This document shows, in pieces, positions 9,010 through 18,029 of a stretch of 64,000 bases of DNA (positions are counted from its first letter, which is position 1; every line of letters starts with the position of its first letter). The translations under genes and the position numbers were made by a program. This stretch comes from Limnobacter sp. MED105 (GTDB taxonomy: Bacteria > Pseudomonadota > Gammaproteobacteria > Burkholderiales > Burkholderiaceae_B), in assembly GCF_000170915.1 (NCBI RefSeq), contig NZ_ABCT01000006.1:1-64000 (forward strand), written 5' to 3'. Below the pieces are notes generated by a model that saw only the letters and a list, made by a program, of their open reading frames with translations, was not told the origin of the DNA and searched no databases.

Positions 9010-9837
9010 TTAGTTAAACAGGGTCAGGCTGAATTCCCCGCTGCTTTGTAGTTTCAAGAAACCGCCTTTTGGGCGGTTTTTTTCTGGTTCGTCAAAGTTC
9101 CAGTCGGGTAATACAATGCGCTGACCTAGCTGCAGTTGCCCCTGGGCCGATTCTGGTGCCACTGGTGCCGAGCTATTCAATGTGTGGTGTATGGCACAGC
9201 GGTGGGTATGTCCGTGCAAAATCACATCGCTTTTGCCAATGAAATAGCCATCGGGCCAGTTGCCCTTGAATGTTTCAGTCACAGCTTGCAGGTTGGCGTC
9301 CATGATGCTCATTGCACTGTTGGCTTTGTGCATTTTGCTTTCACTGCGAATGGCTTTGGCCATATCGATTCGTTGCGGCAAGGGCAGTGCAAGAAAGTTT
9401 TTTTGCCATTTTTCGTCTCTGCTTTGAAGTCGGAATTTTTGATAGGCTTTGTCGTCTGTGCAAAGTTGATCGCCATGTGTAATCAGCACCACATGGTGGT
9501 TGACGAGTAAAAATTCCGGATCTGGAAGAATCTCGAAGCCCGCTTCTTCGGCAAATTCATCGCCCAGCAGAAAGTCACGGTTACCATGCATGAAATACAA
9601 TGTGGCACCGGCAGATTTTGCGCTTTGAACGGCTTGGGTCACTCGCTCGCTGGTGCTGTCCCTGTAGTCGTCTCCATACCAAACCTCGAACAGGTCGCCG
9701 AGCAGAAAGATGAGCGTATTGTCCTGAGCCACACTGGCCAGCCAATTTTCGAATGCATCCAGTGTTTTGGGAGTGTCTTCTGACAGGTGCAGGTCGGAGG
9801 CAAAGAATGCAGCACCTTGTTGCGGAATTTCAATCAA
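9010..9837 (-). CDS. lpxH: UDP-2,3-diacylglucosamine diphosphatase LpxH
   Basis: 275-residue membrane-associated metallophosphoesterase that makes lipid X from UDP-diacylglucosamine in lipid A synthesis. Family motifs: SDLHLSED, LLGDLFEVWYGDD, FMHGNRDFLLG, THGDQLCTDD and HGHTHR. It starts with a TTG codon (MIEIPQQ) preceded by an AGGTAA-type site. A 3' insertion (KNRPKGGFLKLQ) overlaps a strong terminator for the convergent cysE gene. Its presence indicates a Gram-negative cell with lipid A. Confidence 0.95.
   Translation of the reverse strand: MIEIPQQGAAFFASDLHLSEDTPKTLDAFENWLASVAQDNTLIFLLGDLFEVWYGDDYRDSTSERVTQAVQSAKSAGATLYFMHGNRDFLLGDEFAEEAGFEILPDPEFLLVNHHVVLITHGDQLCTDDKAYQKFRLQSRDEKWQKNFLALPLPQRIDMAKAIRSESKMHKANSAMSIMDANLQAVTETFKGNWPDGYFIGKSDVILHGHTHRCAIHHTLNSSAPVAPESAQGQLQLGQRIVLPDWNFDEPEKNRPKGGFLKLQSSGEFSLTLFN
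9059..9083 (+). terminator. cysE intrinsic terminator, inside lpxH coding sequence
   Basis: aaaccgcc (9059-9066), loop ttttg, ggcggttt (9072-9079), then an uninterrupted T-run to 9083 on the plus strand. It lies 54 bp past the cysE stop, within the 3' coding part of convergent lpxH. Confidence 0.85.
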
Positions 9838-9862
9838 CTTGTTACCTGATTAAAAAGTCATA

Positions 9863-9892
9863 AAAAAAAGCCCTTGAAAAAGGGCTTTTTTG
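9863..9892. terminator. Intrinsic terminator between lpxH and the cyclophilin gene
   Basis: aaaaaagccctt, loop gaaa, aagggctttttt: a symmetrical stem flanked by A and T runs just after the stop of the minus-strand cyclophilin gene, separating it from lpxH. Confidence 0.88.
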
Positions 9893-9904
9893 ATCGGGGC
9901 AAAC

Positions 9905-10507
9905 TTAAAGTACTTCAACACCCTGAATCACCACATCTTCAAGTGGTACGTCTTGGTGAAAGCCTTTCGAGCCTGTCTTGACGCCTACAATTTTGTCCAC
10001 GACTTCTTTGCCTTCGGTAACTTTGCCGAATACGCAGTAGCCCCAGCCTTGCGGTGTTGGGCTTTTGAAGTTCAGGAATTCATTGTTTTCCACATTGATG
10101 AAAAACTGCGCAGTGGCCGAGTGTGGGTCGTTGGTACGGGCCATGGCAACGGTGTACTTCTCGTTTTTCAAGCCATTGTCAGCCTCGTTCTTTACTGGAT
10201 CTTTGGTGGGCTTTTGTTTCATGCCCGGCTCGAAACCGCCGCCTTGAACCATGAAGCCGCTGATGACGCGGTGAAAAATAGTGTTGGTATAGAAGCCGCT
10301 TTTCGCGTATTCCAGAAAGTTCGCCACAGTGGCCGGTGCTTTTTCAGCGTCCAGGGCGATTGTAATGTCGCCAAAATTTGTTTTAAGTTTAACCATGGTT
10401 CGTTTTTTCGCTTTTGCAAACGCAGAGGAGATTGAAGAATTACCGATGCTAACAGCAATCGCCGAGAACATCGACCACTTGAGAAAAACACGTTTGCCTT
10501 GAGTCAC
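9905..10507 (-). CDS. Cyclophilin-type peptidyl-prolyl isomerase (PpiB core with a signal-like extension)
   Basis: The core, from Met38 (codon at 10394-10396), aligns with cytoplasmic E. coli Ppi[48 protein letters not shown] and [10 protein letters not shown]. It catalyses proline cis-trans isomerisation. However that ATG has no ribosome site, whereas a GTG at 10505-10507 has AAGGA eight bases upstream and would add 37 residues that look like a signal peptide: KR-containing n-region, hydrophobic [11 protein letters not shown] stretch and an AFA cleavage-like end. The GTG form starts 11 bases after the L,D-transpeptidase stop, consistent with an operon of periplasmic proteins. I list the longer form; the short cytoplasmic product may be made instead or as well. 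Confidence 0.8.
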   Translation of the reverse strand: MTQGKRVFLKWSMFSAIAVSIGNSSISSAFAKAKKRTMVKLKTNFGDITIALDAEKAPATVANFLEYAKSGFYTNTIFHRVISGFMVQGGGFEPGMKQKPTKDPVKNEADNGLKNEKYTVAMARTNDPHSATAQFFINVENNEFLNFKSPTPQGWGYCVFGKVTEGKEVVDKIVGVKTGSKGFHQDVPLEDVVIQGVEVL

Positions 10508-10518
10508 AGACTTGTTCC

Positions 10519-11814
10519 TTACAGTTTAGAAGTGTCTTCCTGGACAATTTGCCATCGGGTGCCAACCTTCATCCAGTATTGTTGCTTGCGTATTTCGCCC
10601 GACAATTTGTCCTCTTGCCTGAATGACACGAGCATCATGTCTTTGTCGCTGGGGTATCGCATCACAGTGAGGTCGTCGATGGAAATTTTTCCAAATGACT
10701 TGTTACCGATTTGTTGATTTTGTTGCCACTCAATCAGGCCTTGTCCGTCAATTTTTACATCGCTTGCGTAGTGGTAAATACCTTTAGAGAAACCTTTCTC
10801 GAGATCTTTCTTCCAGGTGTCCACCATTCGCAGGGCCGCTTTGCGGTGGCTTTGCCACACGTCGATTGGTACGAAGTCAAGCCTTTCACTGATCACGACC
10901 TGTGTGGTGCCAATATCGACAAACTTTTTCAAGGCGAGCAAGTCTTGATTGGCCAGCACTACACAGCCATCACTGGCTTTGGGTGGGCGGCTTACATAGT
11001 GCTTGGGCATGCCATGCAGCCAAATACCGTAGCCGGTTTTCCCAAGGCGCTTGTCCCAAGCGTTTGGATAATCGATCGGCAGGGCAATTGGACCATAAAA
11101 GTCGGTCAACTTTTCCTTGGGCAGCAGCTCGGTAATGGTGTACACACCGATTGGCGTGCGTTTGTCACCCTCGCGTACTTTCACTGCCCCCATTTTTCCC
11201 TGTGACACGTAAAAGTCGGTGACAAGGCGGGGTTGCGGAAATGAATTTTCGTACAGGAAAAGCCTGGAACGGGTGGTGTCCACCAAAATAACGTAGCGTT
11301 GATCGTCGTTCAACTCAACCAGTTCTGCGGGTAGCAAATCACGCTGAGGGCGATCTTTCACTGCCTTGAATCGAGCGATTGCTTCTTCGCGCAGTTCCGT
11401 CAGTTCTTCTTGTTTACCTTTGGGAACATCGGGCATGTCACCAATTTTGGTCAGGGGGCGCCCCGCTTTCAGCGACAGAATATCGCCCCTGAGCATGTGA
11501 CCCAGGTAAAAATTGGGAAATTCACTCAACAAGCGATCCGTCAATTCAAGCGCTTTGTTCAACTCATGATTACTGAGCGCCAAGTAAATTTCTTCAACCG
11601 CAGTGTCAATCACCGGTTCGTAGTTTGCAGATTCAAACAACTTGCTGGCCAGTGAGCCCTTTTTCGGCTCCGGGCTGCTGTAGGCCGCCAGGTCAAAGGA
11701 TTCTTCAGAGCCAGGATTCACAAAAGTGGGGGCCGCCGTGAATGCCCAAAACATCAGGGGTGCGGCCAGGCGCAACCCTTTGAACATGCCACGAGGCCCG
11801 GTTCTAAACCACAT
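10519..11814 (-). CDS. L,D-transpeptidase (YkuD) with C-terminal NTF2-like domain
   Basis: 431-residue exported protein. Residues about 11-35 form a hydrophobic export signal. A helical middle region (70-150) precedes the YkuD catalytic domain: [28 protein letters not shown]267 in WLHGMP and the catalytic C284 in SDGCVVL. It should form 3-3 peptidoglycan cross-links or attach proteins to peptidoglycan in the periplasm. The last 110 residues look like an NTF2/SnoaL-like domain of the Cds6 kind ([11 protein letters not shown] to WQIVQED), and a similar domain ends the upstream TPR protein. Its ATG directly follows the upstream stop codon, so translation is coupled. Confidence 0.88.
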   Translation of the reverse strand: MWFRTGPRGMFKGLRLAAPLMFWAFTAAPTFVNPGSEESFDLAAYSSPEPKKGSLASKLFESANYEPVIDTAVEEIYLALSNHELNKALELTDRLLSEFPNFYLGHMLRGDILSLKAGRPLTKIGDMPDVPKGKQEELTELREEAIARFKAVKDRPQRDLLPAELVELNDDQRYVILVDTTRSRLFLYENSFPQPRLVTDFYVSQGKMGAVKVREGDKRTPIGVYTITELLPKEKLTDFYGPIALPIDYPNAWDKRLGKTGYGIWLHGMPKHYVSRPPKASDGCVVLANQDLLALKKFVDIGTTQVVISERLDFVPIDVWQSHRKAALRMVDTWKKDLEKGFSKGIYHYASDVKIDGQGLIEWQQNQQIGNKSFGKISIDDLTVMRYPSDKDMMLVSFRQEDKLSGEIRKQQYWMKVGTRWQIVQEDTSKL

Positions 11815-12912
11815 TTAGCCGCCCACCCTCTCGCTGGTGATTTTCCAGGTGCCGCCTTCTTGTTTCATGGTCAGCGTTTTGCTGGATACGTTGTTCAGGC
11901 GGTTGGAGAAGTAGCTCTGCTTGAATTTCACCACAGCCTCGTTGCCAGTAATGGTGATCAAGGGGTTTTCAACCACCACGCGAATGGTTTCCTTGCCAAC
12001 AATGCGTTGCTCACGCATTTTTTCCCAATTGGAGCGGTTCATTTTGCCAGGTGTTTCAAAGTCTTGGCTGTAGGCGCCCAGGTAGCCAGCCATGTCTTGG
12101 TCGGTCCATGCCTTGGCCCAGGCTTCAACGGCCGCCAACACTTGGCTGTCCATGCCGATGGTATTGGGTTTTGATTCAGCAGGCTTGCTGGCTGTAATTG
12201 CAGGTTCTGCTGGAGCAGGTTTGCTGGGTGCCACGTCAACTGCGGGTGGCGTGGCAGCAACCACTGGCGGGGTAGGCACTACCGCTTGCGCAGTTTTGGC
12301 AGGAGCTGGCTTGCTGGCTTGCGCTGCTGCAGGTGCTGCGGCCACAGCCACTGGCTCGGGTTTGCCTGCAATCAGGTTGCGCACCAATGACAGTTTGGTT
12401 TGTGCTGTGGAGTTGCAGCCGTCTAGCTGGAGGGCTTTGTCGTAGGACTGGCTGGCAAGCTTGGCATACACGTCGCCCAGATTTTCATGCGCAGTGGCAT
12501 AGCTTGGATGCGTGCGAATGGCCATTTCCAGAGATTCTCGGGCCTTTTCATATTCACCACGGCCCGCGTACAACACAGCCAGGTTGTTGTAGGGTTCGGG
12601 CAACTCGGGAAAATCCTCAGTCAGCTTGGTGAAAACTGTAATGGCCTCGGCAGTTTTATTGCGCTCAGTCAGGATCAAGCCCTTCAGGAAACGCATTTGA
12701 GCGTCGTTGGGCCGGTTGGCCAGGTAAGCGTCTGCGCGTGCCTGTGCCTGTTCAAACTGACCGCTCTGGATAAGTTTTGAAACTTCATCTGACTCGTCGG
12801 CATAGCCGGGAGCTCCGGCAAATGCCAAGCCCATGAGAGCGATGAGCAATGCGTATTTGCTTTTCTTGTATTTGCCACTGATTGACGACGTGATTGTTTT
12901 TTTAGCCTGCAT
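11815..12912 (-). CDS. TPR-repeat protein with C-terminal NTF2-like domain
   Basis: 365-residue exported protein. Signal region KKSKYALLIALMGLAFAGAPGYA, then at least four tetratricopeptide repeats (residues about 40-175; PYNNLAVLYAGRGEYEKARESLEMAI is typical), an Ala/Pro linker (about 190-255), and an NTF2-like C-terminal domain (VEAWAKAWTDQDMAGYLGAY onward). TPRs suggest a scaffold for cell-envelope proteins; the adjacent L,D-transpeptidase ends in the same kind of domain, so the two probably work together. Start taken at the ATG giving MQAKKTITS, with an AAGG-like site; longer in-frame starts have no ribosome site. Function beyond this is unknown. Confidence 0.82.
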   Translation of the reverse strand: MQAKKTITSSISGKYKKSKYALLIALMGLAFAGAPGYADESDEVSKLIQSGQFEQAQARADAYLANRPNDAQMRFLKGLILTERNKTAEAITVFTKLTEDFPELPEPYNNLAVLYAGRGEYEKARESLEMAIRTHPSYATAHENLGDVYAKLASQSYDKALQLDGCNSTAQTKLSLVRNLIAGKPEPVAVAAAPAAAQASKPAPAKTAQAVVPTPPVVAATPPAVDVAPSKPAPAEPAITASKPAESKPNTIGMDSQVLAAVEAWAKAWTDQDMAGYLGAYSQDFETPGKMNRSNWEKMREQRIVGKETIRVVVENPLITITGNEAVVKFKQSYFSNRLNNVSSKTLTMKQEGGTWKITSERVGG

Positions 12913-13103
12913 TCGGTTGCGCCTTTGCGGGGTTACCCGTTTCATCTGATTGGTAGGGAAAAACTCGATCATGCGTAATGATATACTCGACCGCTATTGT
13001 AGCAAGCCCTAGAGCGGGTTGGCTTCTGAGCTGGGTTTCCTGAGGGTTCCAGTATCAGATTGTACCGTTTTGGCAAGCTGGGTCCGCTTTTTTTCTGAGT
13101 CCA

Positions 13104-14510
13104 ATGAAATCGTCTCTCCAAATTTACAATTCAATTCTAAGGAAAAAGCAGGCATTTTCACCGCTTGATCCACAGAACGTTCGAATGTACGTGTGTGGCA
13201 TGACAGTCTATGACTTCTGCCACTTGGGCCATGCCCGTGTCATGGTGGTGTTCGATTTGCTCAAACGCTGGTTGCGTGCATCCGGCTACCCGGTCACTTA
13301 TGTACGCAATATCACTGACATTGACGACAAAATTATTCGTCGCGCAGTTGAAAACGGAGAAAGTATCCGTTCGTTGACTGACCGTTTCATTGCCGCTATG
13401 CATGAAGACGCTGATGCTCTGGGTATCGAAAGACCCGACCACGAGCCCCGCGCCACTGAATATGTCGCAGAAATGCAGGACATGATTCAAACTTTGATGA
13501 ACAAAAGGCTCGCTTACCGTGATGATTCAGGTGATGTGAACTTTGCCGTGCGCGCGTTTCCCGAATACGGTCGCTTGTCGGGTAAAAGCCTGGATGAATT
13601 GCGGGCTGGTGAACGTGTGGGGGTTTCAGGCAGCAAGAACGACCCACTGGACTTTGTTCTGTGGAAAAGTGCAAAGGCCGATGAGCCCGCGGATGCAAAA
13701 TGGGACTCTGATTTCGGTGTGGGCCGCCCGGGTTGGCATATTGAGTGTTCAGCCATGAGCTGCAAGTTATTGGGTAATACATTCGACATTCATGGTGGCG
13801 GCGCTGACCTGCAGTTTCCGCACCATGAAAACGAAATTGCTCAAAGCGTGGGTGCCACTGGCGAGGGTTTTGCCCAGTATTGGATGCACAACGGTTTTGT
13901 GCGCGTTGAAACCAACGGACAATCCGAGAAAATGTCGAAATCGCTGAATAACTTCTTCACGATTCGGGACATATTGAAAGTGTATGACGCGGAAGTGGTC
14001 CGCTTTTTCATATTGCGTGCTCAGTACCGCAGTCAACTGACTTACTCAGAGGCGCATGTACAGGATGCAAAAGCGGCCTTGGGTCGACTGTATACGGCTG
14101 TGGGCGATGTTCAGGTTGCGCAATCAATTGATTGGACCCAAGAATTTGAGGCTCGTTTTGCTGAGGCCATGAACGACGACATGAACACGCCAATTGCCGT
14201 GTCTGTGCTGTTTGAAATGGCCAACGAGGTGAACCGCACCGCTGACCAGACTTTGGCTGCTCGCCTGAAAGCTTTGGCGCAAGTACTCGGTTTGTTAGGA
14301 CGGACAGCCGAGGCCTTCCAGAAGGCGGAGGTGGGTGACCAGGCTGGTGCTCTTGACGAAGCAGAGATTCAAGCTTTGATTGATGCCCGAGCTCAGGCCA
14401 AGGCGGATCGGGATTTCTCAAAAGCCGATGCTATACGCCAGCAGTTGCTCGATATGGGTGTAGTACTGGAAGACAAACGGGGCGGTGCCACCGAATGGCG
14501 GCGAGCCTGA
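13104..14510 (+). CDS. cysS: Cysteinyl-tRNA synthetase
   Basis: 468-residue class I aminoacyl-tRNA synthetase charging tRNA-Cys. HLGHAR (HIGH motif, residues 40-45), the zinc-ligand Cys31 in [18 protein letters not shown] with further zinc ligands, [15 protein letters not shown], and KMSKS near residue 276. Length is normal (E. coli 461). The divergent TPR gene begins about 190 bp upstream. The 3' end overlaps the DNA glycosylase gene by 16 bp. Confidence 0.98.
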   Translation: MKSSLQIYNSILRKKQAFSPLDPQNVRMYVCGMTVYDFCHLGHARVMVVFDLLKRWLRASGYPVTYVRNITDIDDKIIRRAVENGESIRSLTDRFIAAMHEDADALGIERPDHEPRATEYVAEMQDMIQTLMNKRLAYRDDSGDVNFAVRAFPEYGRLSGKSLDELRAGERVGVSGSKNDPLDFVLWKSAKADEPADAKWDSDFGVGRPGWHIECSAMSCKLLGNTFDIHGGGADLQFPHHENEIAQSVGATGEGFAQYWMHNGFVRVETNGQSEKMSKSLNNFFTIRDILKVYDAEVVRFFILRAQYRSQLTYSEAHVQDAKAALGRLYTAVGDVQVAQSIDWTQEFEARFAEAMNDDMNTPIAVSVLFEMANEVNRTADQTLAARLKALAQVLGLLGRTAEAFQKAEVGDQAGALDEAEIQALIDARAQAKADRDFSKADAIRQQLLDMGVVLEDKRGGATEWRRA

Positions 14511-15148
14511 GACTGAACCACGATCCTGATGCGCCTGCCTATTGGCAAGAGGCATGCGAAGCCTTGGCTTTGCAAAGCCCGGTGTGGGTTGAATTGCTGG
14601 CTCGACATTCGGACCGGGCCTTGCGTTCGCGTGGTGCGCCTTATGAAACCATGCTGCGCTCGCTGGTGGGCCAACAAATTTCGGTTAAAGCAGCTGATGC
14701 CGTGTGGGCCCGAGTGGTCGATGCCCTGAATGGAAAAATTACGAGTCGAGCCTTGCTCGCTCTAAGTGATGACACTTTGAAAGCCACAGGTCTGTCTCGC
14801 CAGAAAATTGCGTACTCACGAGCCTTGAGTGAATTTGAGCAGCAAGGTGGGCTTGAATTGGCAGTGCTGGAAGGTATGGACGACGAAGCCTGTACCCGCC
14901 ACCTGTGTGCAATCAAGGGAGTGGGGCGTTGGACTGCCCAAATGTTTTTGATGTTTTGTTTGCGCAGGCCCGATGTTTGGCCTGTGGATGACATTGGTGT
15001 GCAGCGCGGTATCTCGCGCCAATTTTTCGAGGGTGAACCCATCGGACCGAAAGAAGCACTACAATTCGGGGAAAAATTAAAACCTTGGCGGACTGTGGCG
15101 GCGTGGTATTTGTGGCGCAGCCTGGACCCAGCTGTGGTGGACTATTAA
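14495..15148 (+). CDS. DNA-3-methyladenine glycosylase, AlkA-like (HhH-GPD)
   Basis: 217-residue base-excision glycosylase of the HhH-GPD superfamily. [15 protein letters not shown] is the characteristic helix, followed by the helix-hairpin-helix [16 protein letters not shown] and the catalytic Asp region [11 protein letters not shown]. It lacks the N-terminal domain of E. coli AlkA, as is usual for the short bacterial form. It should remove alkylated purines. Overlaps cysS and sits 9 bp before accA, so the three probably share a transcript. Confidence 0.9.
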   Translation: MAASLRLNHDPDAPAYWQEACEALALQSPVWVELLARHSDRALRSRGAPYETMLRSLVGQQISVKAADAVWARVVDALNGKITSRALLALSDDTLKATGLSRQKIAYSRALSEFEQQGGLELAVLEGMDDEACTRHLCAIKGVGRWTAQMFLMFCLRRPDVWPVDDIGVQRGISRQFFEGEPIGPKEALQFGEKLKPWRTVAAWYLWRSLDPAVVDY

Positions 15149-15157
15149 GAGAACCTC

Positions 15158-16120
15158 ATGAAGCAAACATTTCTAGATTTTGAAGCGCCCATTGCCGAAT
15201 TGAAAGGCAAAATCGAGGAGCTACGCCTGGTACAAGATGGCTCGGCTGTTGATTTGTCTGAAGAAATTCGCCGCCTGGAAGGCAAAAGTGATGTGCTGAC
15301 CAAAGAGCTGTACAGCAAGCTGACGCCCTGGCAGGTCTCGCAGGTGGCGCGTCACCCCCAGCGCCCTTACACCTTGGACTACATTGCCCACGCATTCACC
15401 GACTTTCAAGAGTTGCATGGCGACAGGCACTTTGCCGATGATCCCTCGATTGTGGGGGGTCTTGCTCGCCTGGAGGGTGAAAGTGTCATGGTGATTGGTC
15501 ATCAAAAAGGCCGTGACGTGAAAGAACGCACCTTGCGTAACTTCGGTATGCCACGCCCGGAGGGCTATCGCAAAGCGCTTCGCTTGATGAAAACTGCTGA
15601 AAAGTTTGGTATTCCGATTGTTACCCTTGTCGACACCCCAGGGGCATATCCCGGTATTGATGCTGAGGAACGTGGGCAATCCGAGGCAATCGGCAGAAAC
15701 TTGATTGAAATGGCACAAATCCAGGTGCCGATTGTGAGTGCAATTATTGGTGAGGGCGGTTCTGGCGGTGCTTTGGCTTTGGCTGTGGCCGACCACGTCA
15801 TCATGTTGGAAAATGCCACTTATTCCGTGATCTCGCCGGAAGGATGTGCCTCCATTTTGTGGCGCAGCGCCGAAAGGGCATCGGATGCCGCAGAGGCTTT
15901 GGGCATTACCGCCAAACGCCTGCGCGATTTGGGTCTGATTCAGGAAATCGTGAAAGAAAGTTTTGGTGGAGCGCACCGTGATCACGCGCAAACAGCCAAC
16001 AATTTGAAAACAGCCATCAAGGCAGCCTTAAACATGCTTGTCACCTACAAGCCAAAAACCCTATTGGATGCTCGCCATGACCGGCTGATGAGTTATGGCC
16101 ACTTCAAGGTGAGCAAGTAA
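15158..16120 (+). CDS. accA: Acetyl-CoA carboxylase carboxyltransferase subunit alpha
   Basis: 320-residue AccA, which with AccD transfers carboxyl from carboxybiotin to acetyl-CoA to start fatty acid synthesis. N-terminal [18 protein letters not shown], the crotonase-like core with [39 protein letters not shown] (about 112-142) and [14 protein letters not shown] (oxyanion-hole glycines). Length matches E. coli (319). Adjacent to tilS with no gap. Confidence 0.98.
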   Translation: MKQTFLDFEAPIAELKGKIEELRLVQDGSAVDLSEEIRRLEGKSDVLTKELYSKLTPWQVSQVARHPQRPYTLDYIAHAFTDFQELHGDRHFADDPSIVGGLARLEGESVMVIGHQKGRDVKERTLRNFGMPRPEGYRKALRLMKTAEKFGIPIVTLVDTPGAYPGIDAEERGQSEAIGRNLIEMAQIQVPIVSAIIGEGGSGGALALAVADHVIMLENATYSVISPEGCASILWRSAERASDAAEALGITAKRLRDLGLIQEIVKESFGGAHRDHAQTANNLKTAIKAALNMLVTYKPKTLLDARHDRLMSYGHFKVSK

Positions 16121-17113
16121 TTGAAGCGGTCGCTTGAAACCTTTTTAAGCGACTTCAACCGCCACGCTCCAACCCCGGCCTGTTTTGTGGTGGCCTACTC
16201 TGGCGGCGTCGACTCAACAGTGTTGCTTCACGCATTGCATGTGATGGGCTTGCCCCTGCATGCGGTGCATGTAAACCATCAAATTCAGACGCAAGCCGAC
16301 GCGTGGGAAGCGCACTGTAAAAGCCAGTGCGAACAATGGGGTGTGCCTTTCACTGCATTGAGGGTGAAAGTTGAACCCAGCGATTCAGGCCTTGAAGGCC
16401 AGGCCCGTGTAGAGCGTTACCGTGCCATTTTCAACTGGATGAAGGCCAATCAACACCACGTTTTACTGTGTGCCCACCACCGGGACGATCAATTGGAAAC
16501 AGTGCTATTGCAACTTCTGCGTGGTTCAGGCTTGAGGGGGGTTGGCGGAATGCGTGCGGTGGGCCCAGTGGGCGTAGACCGTCACCTGCACCCTGAGTTG
16601 CTGTTGTGCCGCCCCTTGTTGAATTGCAGCAAACCGAGTCTGCTGGATTATGCGCGTGAGAATCGCCTGCAACACATTGAAGACCCCAGCAACCATGACA
16701 CTGCGTTGCGCCGCAACTGGGTGCGCCATGAATTATTGCCTAGCCTCGAAGAACACTTTCCACAAAGCCCGAAGGCCTTGTTGCAACTGGCTGAATTTTT
16801 TCAGGCACACTATTCTGCAGAAGATTCTGACACGCAAGCCATGGCACCACAGGTGATCTCTGACACTGGCGGTTTACAACTGATTCAATGGCGGGTAATG
16901 GATGACTCAGCCCAGCTTAATTCACTGAGACATTGGTTGCTAAGCCAGGGCGTGCGTTGTGGCAAACTGAAATTGATTGAGTTGGCTCGTCAATTGCGAA
17001 TTAATAAAGGTGGAATTCGCGAAGTCAAAAAAGGCTGGCAGGTGAAAGTAAGCCGACAGCAGGCCCACTTGGTGCACTCTGACCCAAAGGACAAATCGAT
17101 TGAAACACGATGA
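16121..17113 (+). CDS. tilS: tRNA(Ile)-lysidine synthase
   Basis: 330-residue PP-loop enzyme that turns C34 of tRNA-Ile(CAU) into lysidine with ATP and lysine. SGGVDS PP-loop at residues 27-32, HVNHQIQ, CAHHRDDQLETVLLQLLRGSG and RRNWVRHELLP are family signatures. It is shorter than E. coli TilS (432), with a reduced C-terminal domain. The start is a TTG directly after the accA stop, with AAGGTG eight bases upstream (inside accA). The 3' end overlaps the exonuclease gene by 14 bp. Confidence 0.95.
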   Translation: MKRSLETFLSDFNRHAPTPACFVVAYSGGVDSTVLLHALHVMGLPLHAVHVNHQIQTQADAWEAHCKSQCEQWGVPFTALRVKVEPSDSGLEGQARVERYRAIFNWMKANQHHVLLCAHHRDDQLETVLLQLLRGSGLRGVGGMRAVGPVGVDRHLHPELLLCRPLLNCSKPSLLDYARENRLQHIEDPSNHDTALRRNWVRHELLPSLEEHFPQSPKALLQLAEFFQAHYSAEDSDTQAMAPQVISDTGGLQLIQWRVMDDSAQLNSLRHWLLSQGVRCGKLKLIELARQLRINKGGIREVKKGWQVKVSRQQAHLVHSDPKDKSIETR

Positions 17114-18026
17114 ACTAAGCAACATTGACCCGGAAACAGTGGCCCGGTGGCTGGAAAGCAGTGGCAACTACAAGGTGCTACGTCGCATTCAGATGCGCAG
17201 CAGTTTTGGTGGGCAAATTAACAGCCCGGTGAAGGTGTTGGTGGTAGACACTGAGACCACAGGTCTTGATTATGCGACCTGTGAAGTCATCGAAGTGGGC
17301 GCTGTGTTGATTGAAGTGGACCAGGACACCGGAGCCATCGGCGCAGTGTTGGGTACTTTCGGCGGACTTGAAGAACCCAAAGTGGCAATTACACCCGAGA
17401 ACTCAGCCATTCACGGGATCACCAATGAGATGGTCAAAGGCCAGCGGTTTGATGAAGCAGCCCTGAAGGCCCTGTGCAGTGAGGCCGCTTTGTTTGTGGC
17501 TCACAACGCCGCCTTCGACAAGCCTTTCATGCTGCGCCGTTTCCCGTGGCTTGAAAAGTCAATTTGGGCCTGTACGTTTCGGGAGTTGCCCTGGACCCAG
17601 GAAAACTATTCAGGACGCAAACTGGAATATCTTTTGTCAGATTGCGGTTACTTTCACGGCGCTCACCGGGCGGTTGAAGATTGCAATGCACTGGTACATG
17701 TGTTGGCTCAACCCATGAAAACATCTCAGCGAATGCCGTTTCAGGTGCTGTTTGACAGTGCTAACGAATCGATTTATCAAATCGCTGCACTGAAAGCACC
17801 CTTCGAGAAAAAAGATTTTCTGAAATCCAAAGGCTTTCGCTGGAATGCGGAGGACCGAGTTTGGGAATTCGAGGCAGTGGGTTTTTCGGAAGGAAAAGAA
17901 GTCATCGAATGGCTGCGGGAGCAGGTGTATTGCACCACCGGGAAAATCATGTTGGGCTTTCGCATTCAGACCGGGGTTGATCGTTACTCTGGCACTGCGC
18001 TGAAGCAACAATTCAAAGAGGTGTAA
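17100..18026 (+). CDS. DEDDh-family 3'-5' exonuclease (DnaQ/RNase T-like)
   Basis: 308-residue exonuclease. Exo I motif VVDTETTGL (D50, E52), Exo II HNAAFDKPFM, and Exo III HRAVEDCNAL with the general-base His. It resembles the DNA polymerase III epsilon family but has its own N-terminal helix (PETVARWLESSGNYKVLRRI) and a C-terminal domain with FLKSKGFRWNAEDRVWEFE, a small nucleic-acid-linked module seen in some repair and helicase proteins. It starts with TTG inside the end of tilS. With the helicase that follows 3 bp later it looks like a processing pair acting on DNA ends; the substrate is not known. Confidence 0.85.
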   Translation: MKHDELSNIDPETVARWLESSGNYKVLRRIQMRSSFGGQINSPVKVLVVDTETTGLDYATCEVIEVGAVLIEVDQDTGAIGAVLGTFGGLEEPKVAITPENSAIHGITNEMVKGQRFDEAALKALCSEAALFVAHNAAFDKPFMLRRFPWLEKSIWACTFRELPWTQENYSGRKLEYLLSDCGYFHGAHRAVEDCNALVHVLAQPMKTSQRMPFQVLFDSANESIYQIAALKAPFEKKDFLKSKGFRWNAEDRVWEFEAVGFSEGKEVIEWLREQVYCTTGKIMLGFRIQTGVDRYSGTALKQQFKEV

Positions 18027-18029
18027 GGC

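Noticed and set aside
15221-15991. 256-codon open frame opposite accA
   Set aside because: Lies fully inside accA on the other strand; composition follows the accA codons.
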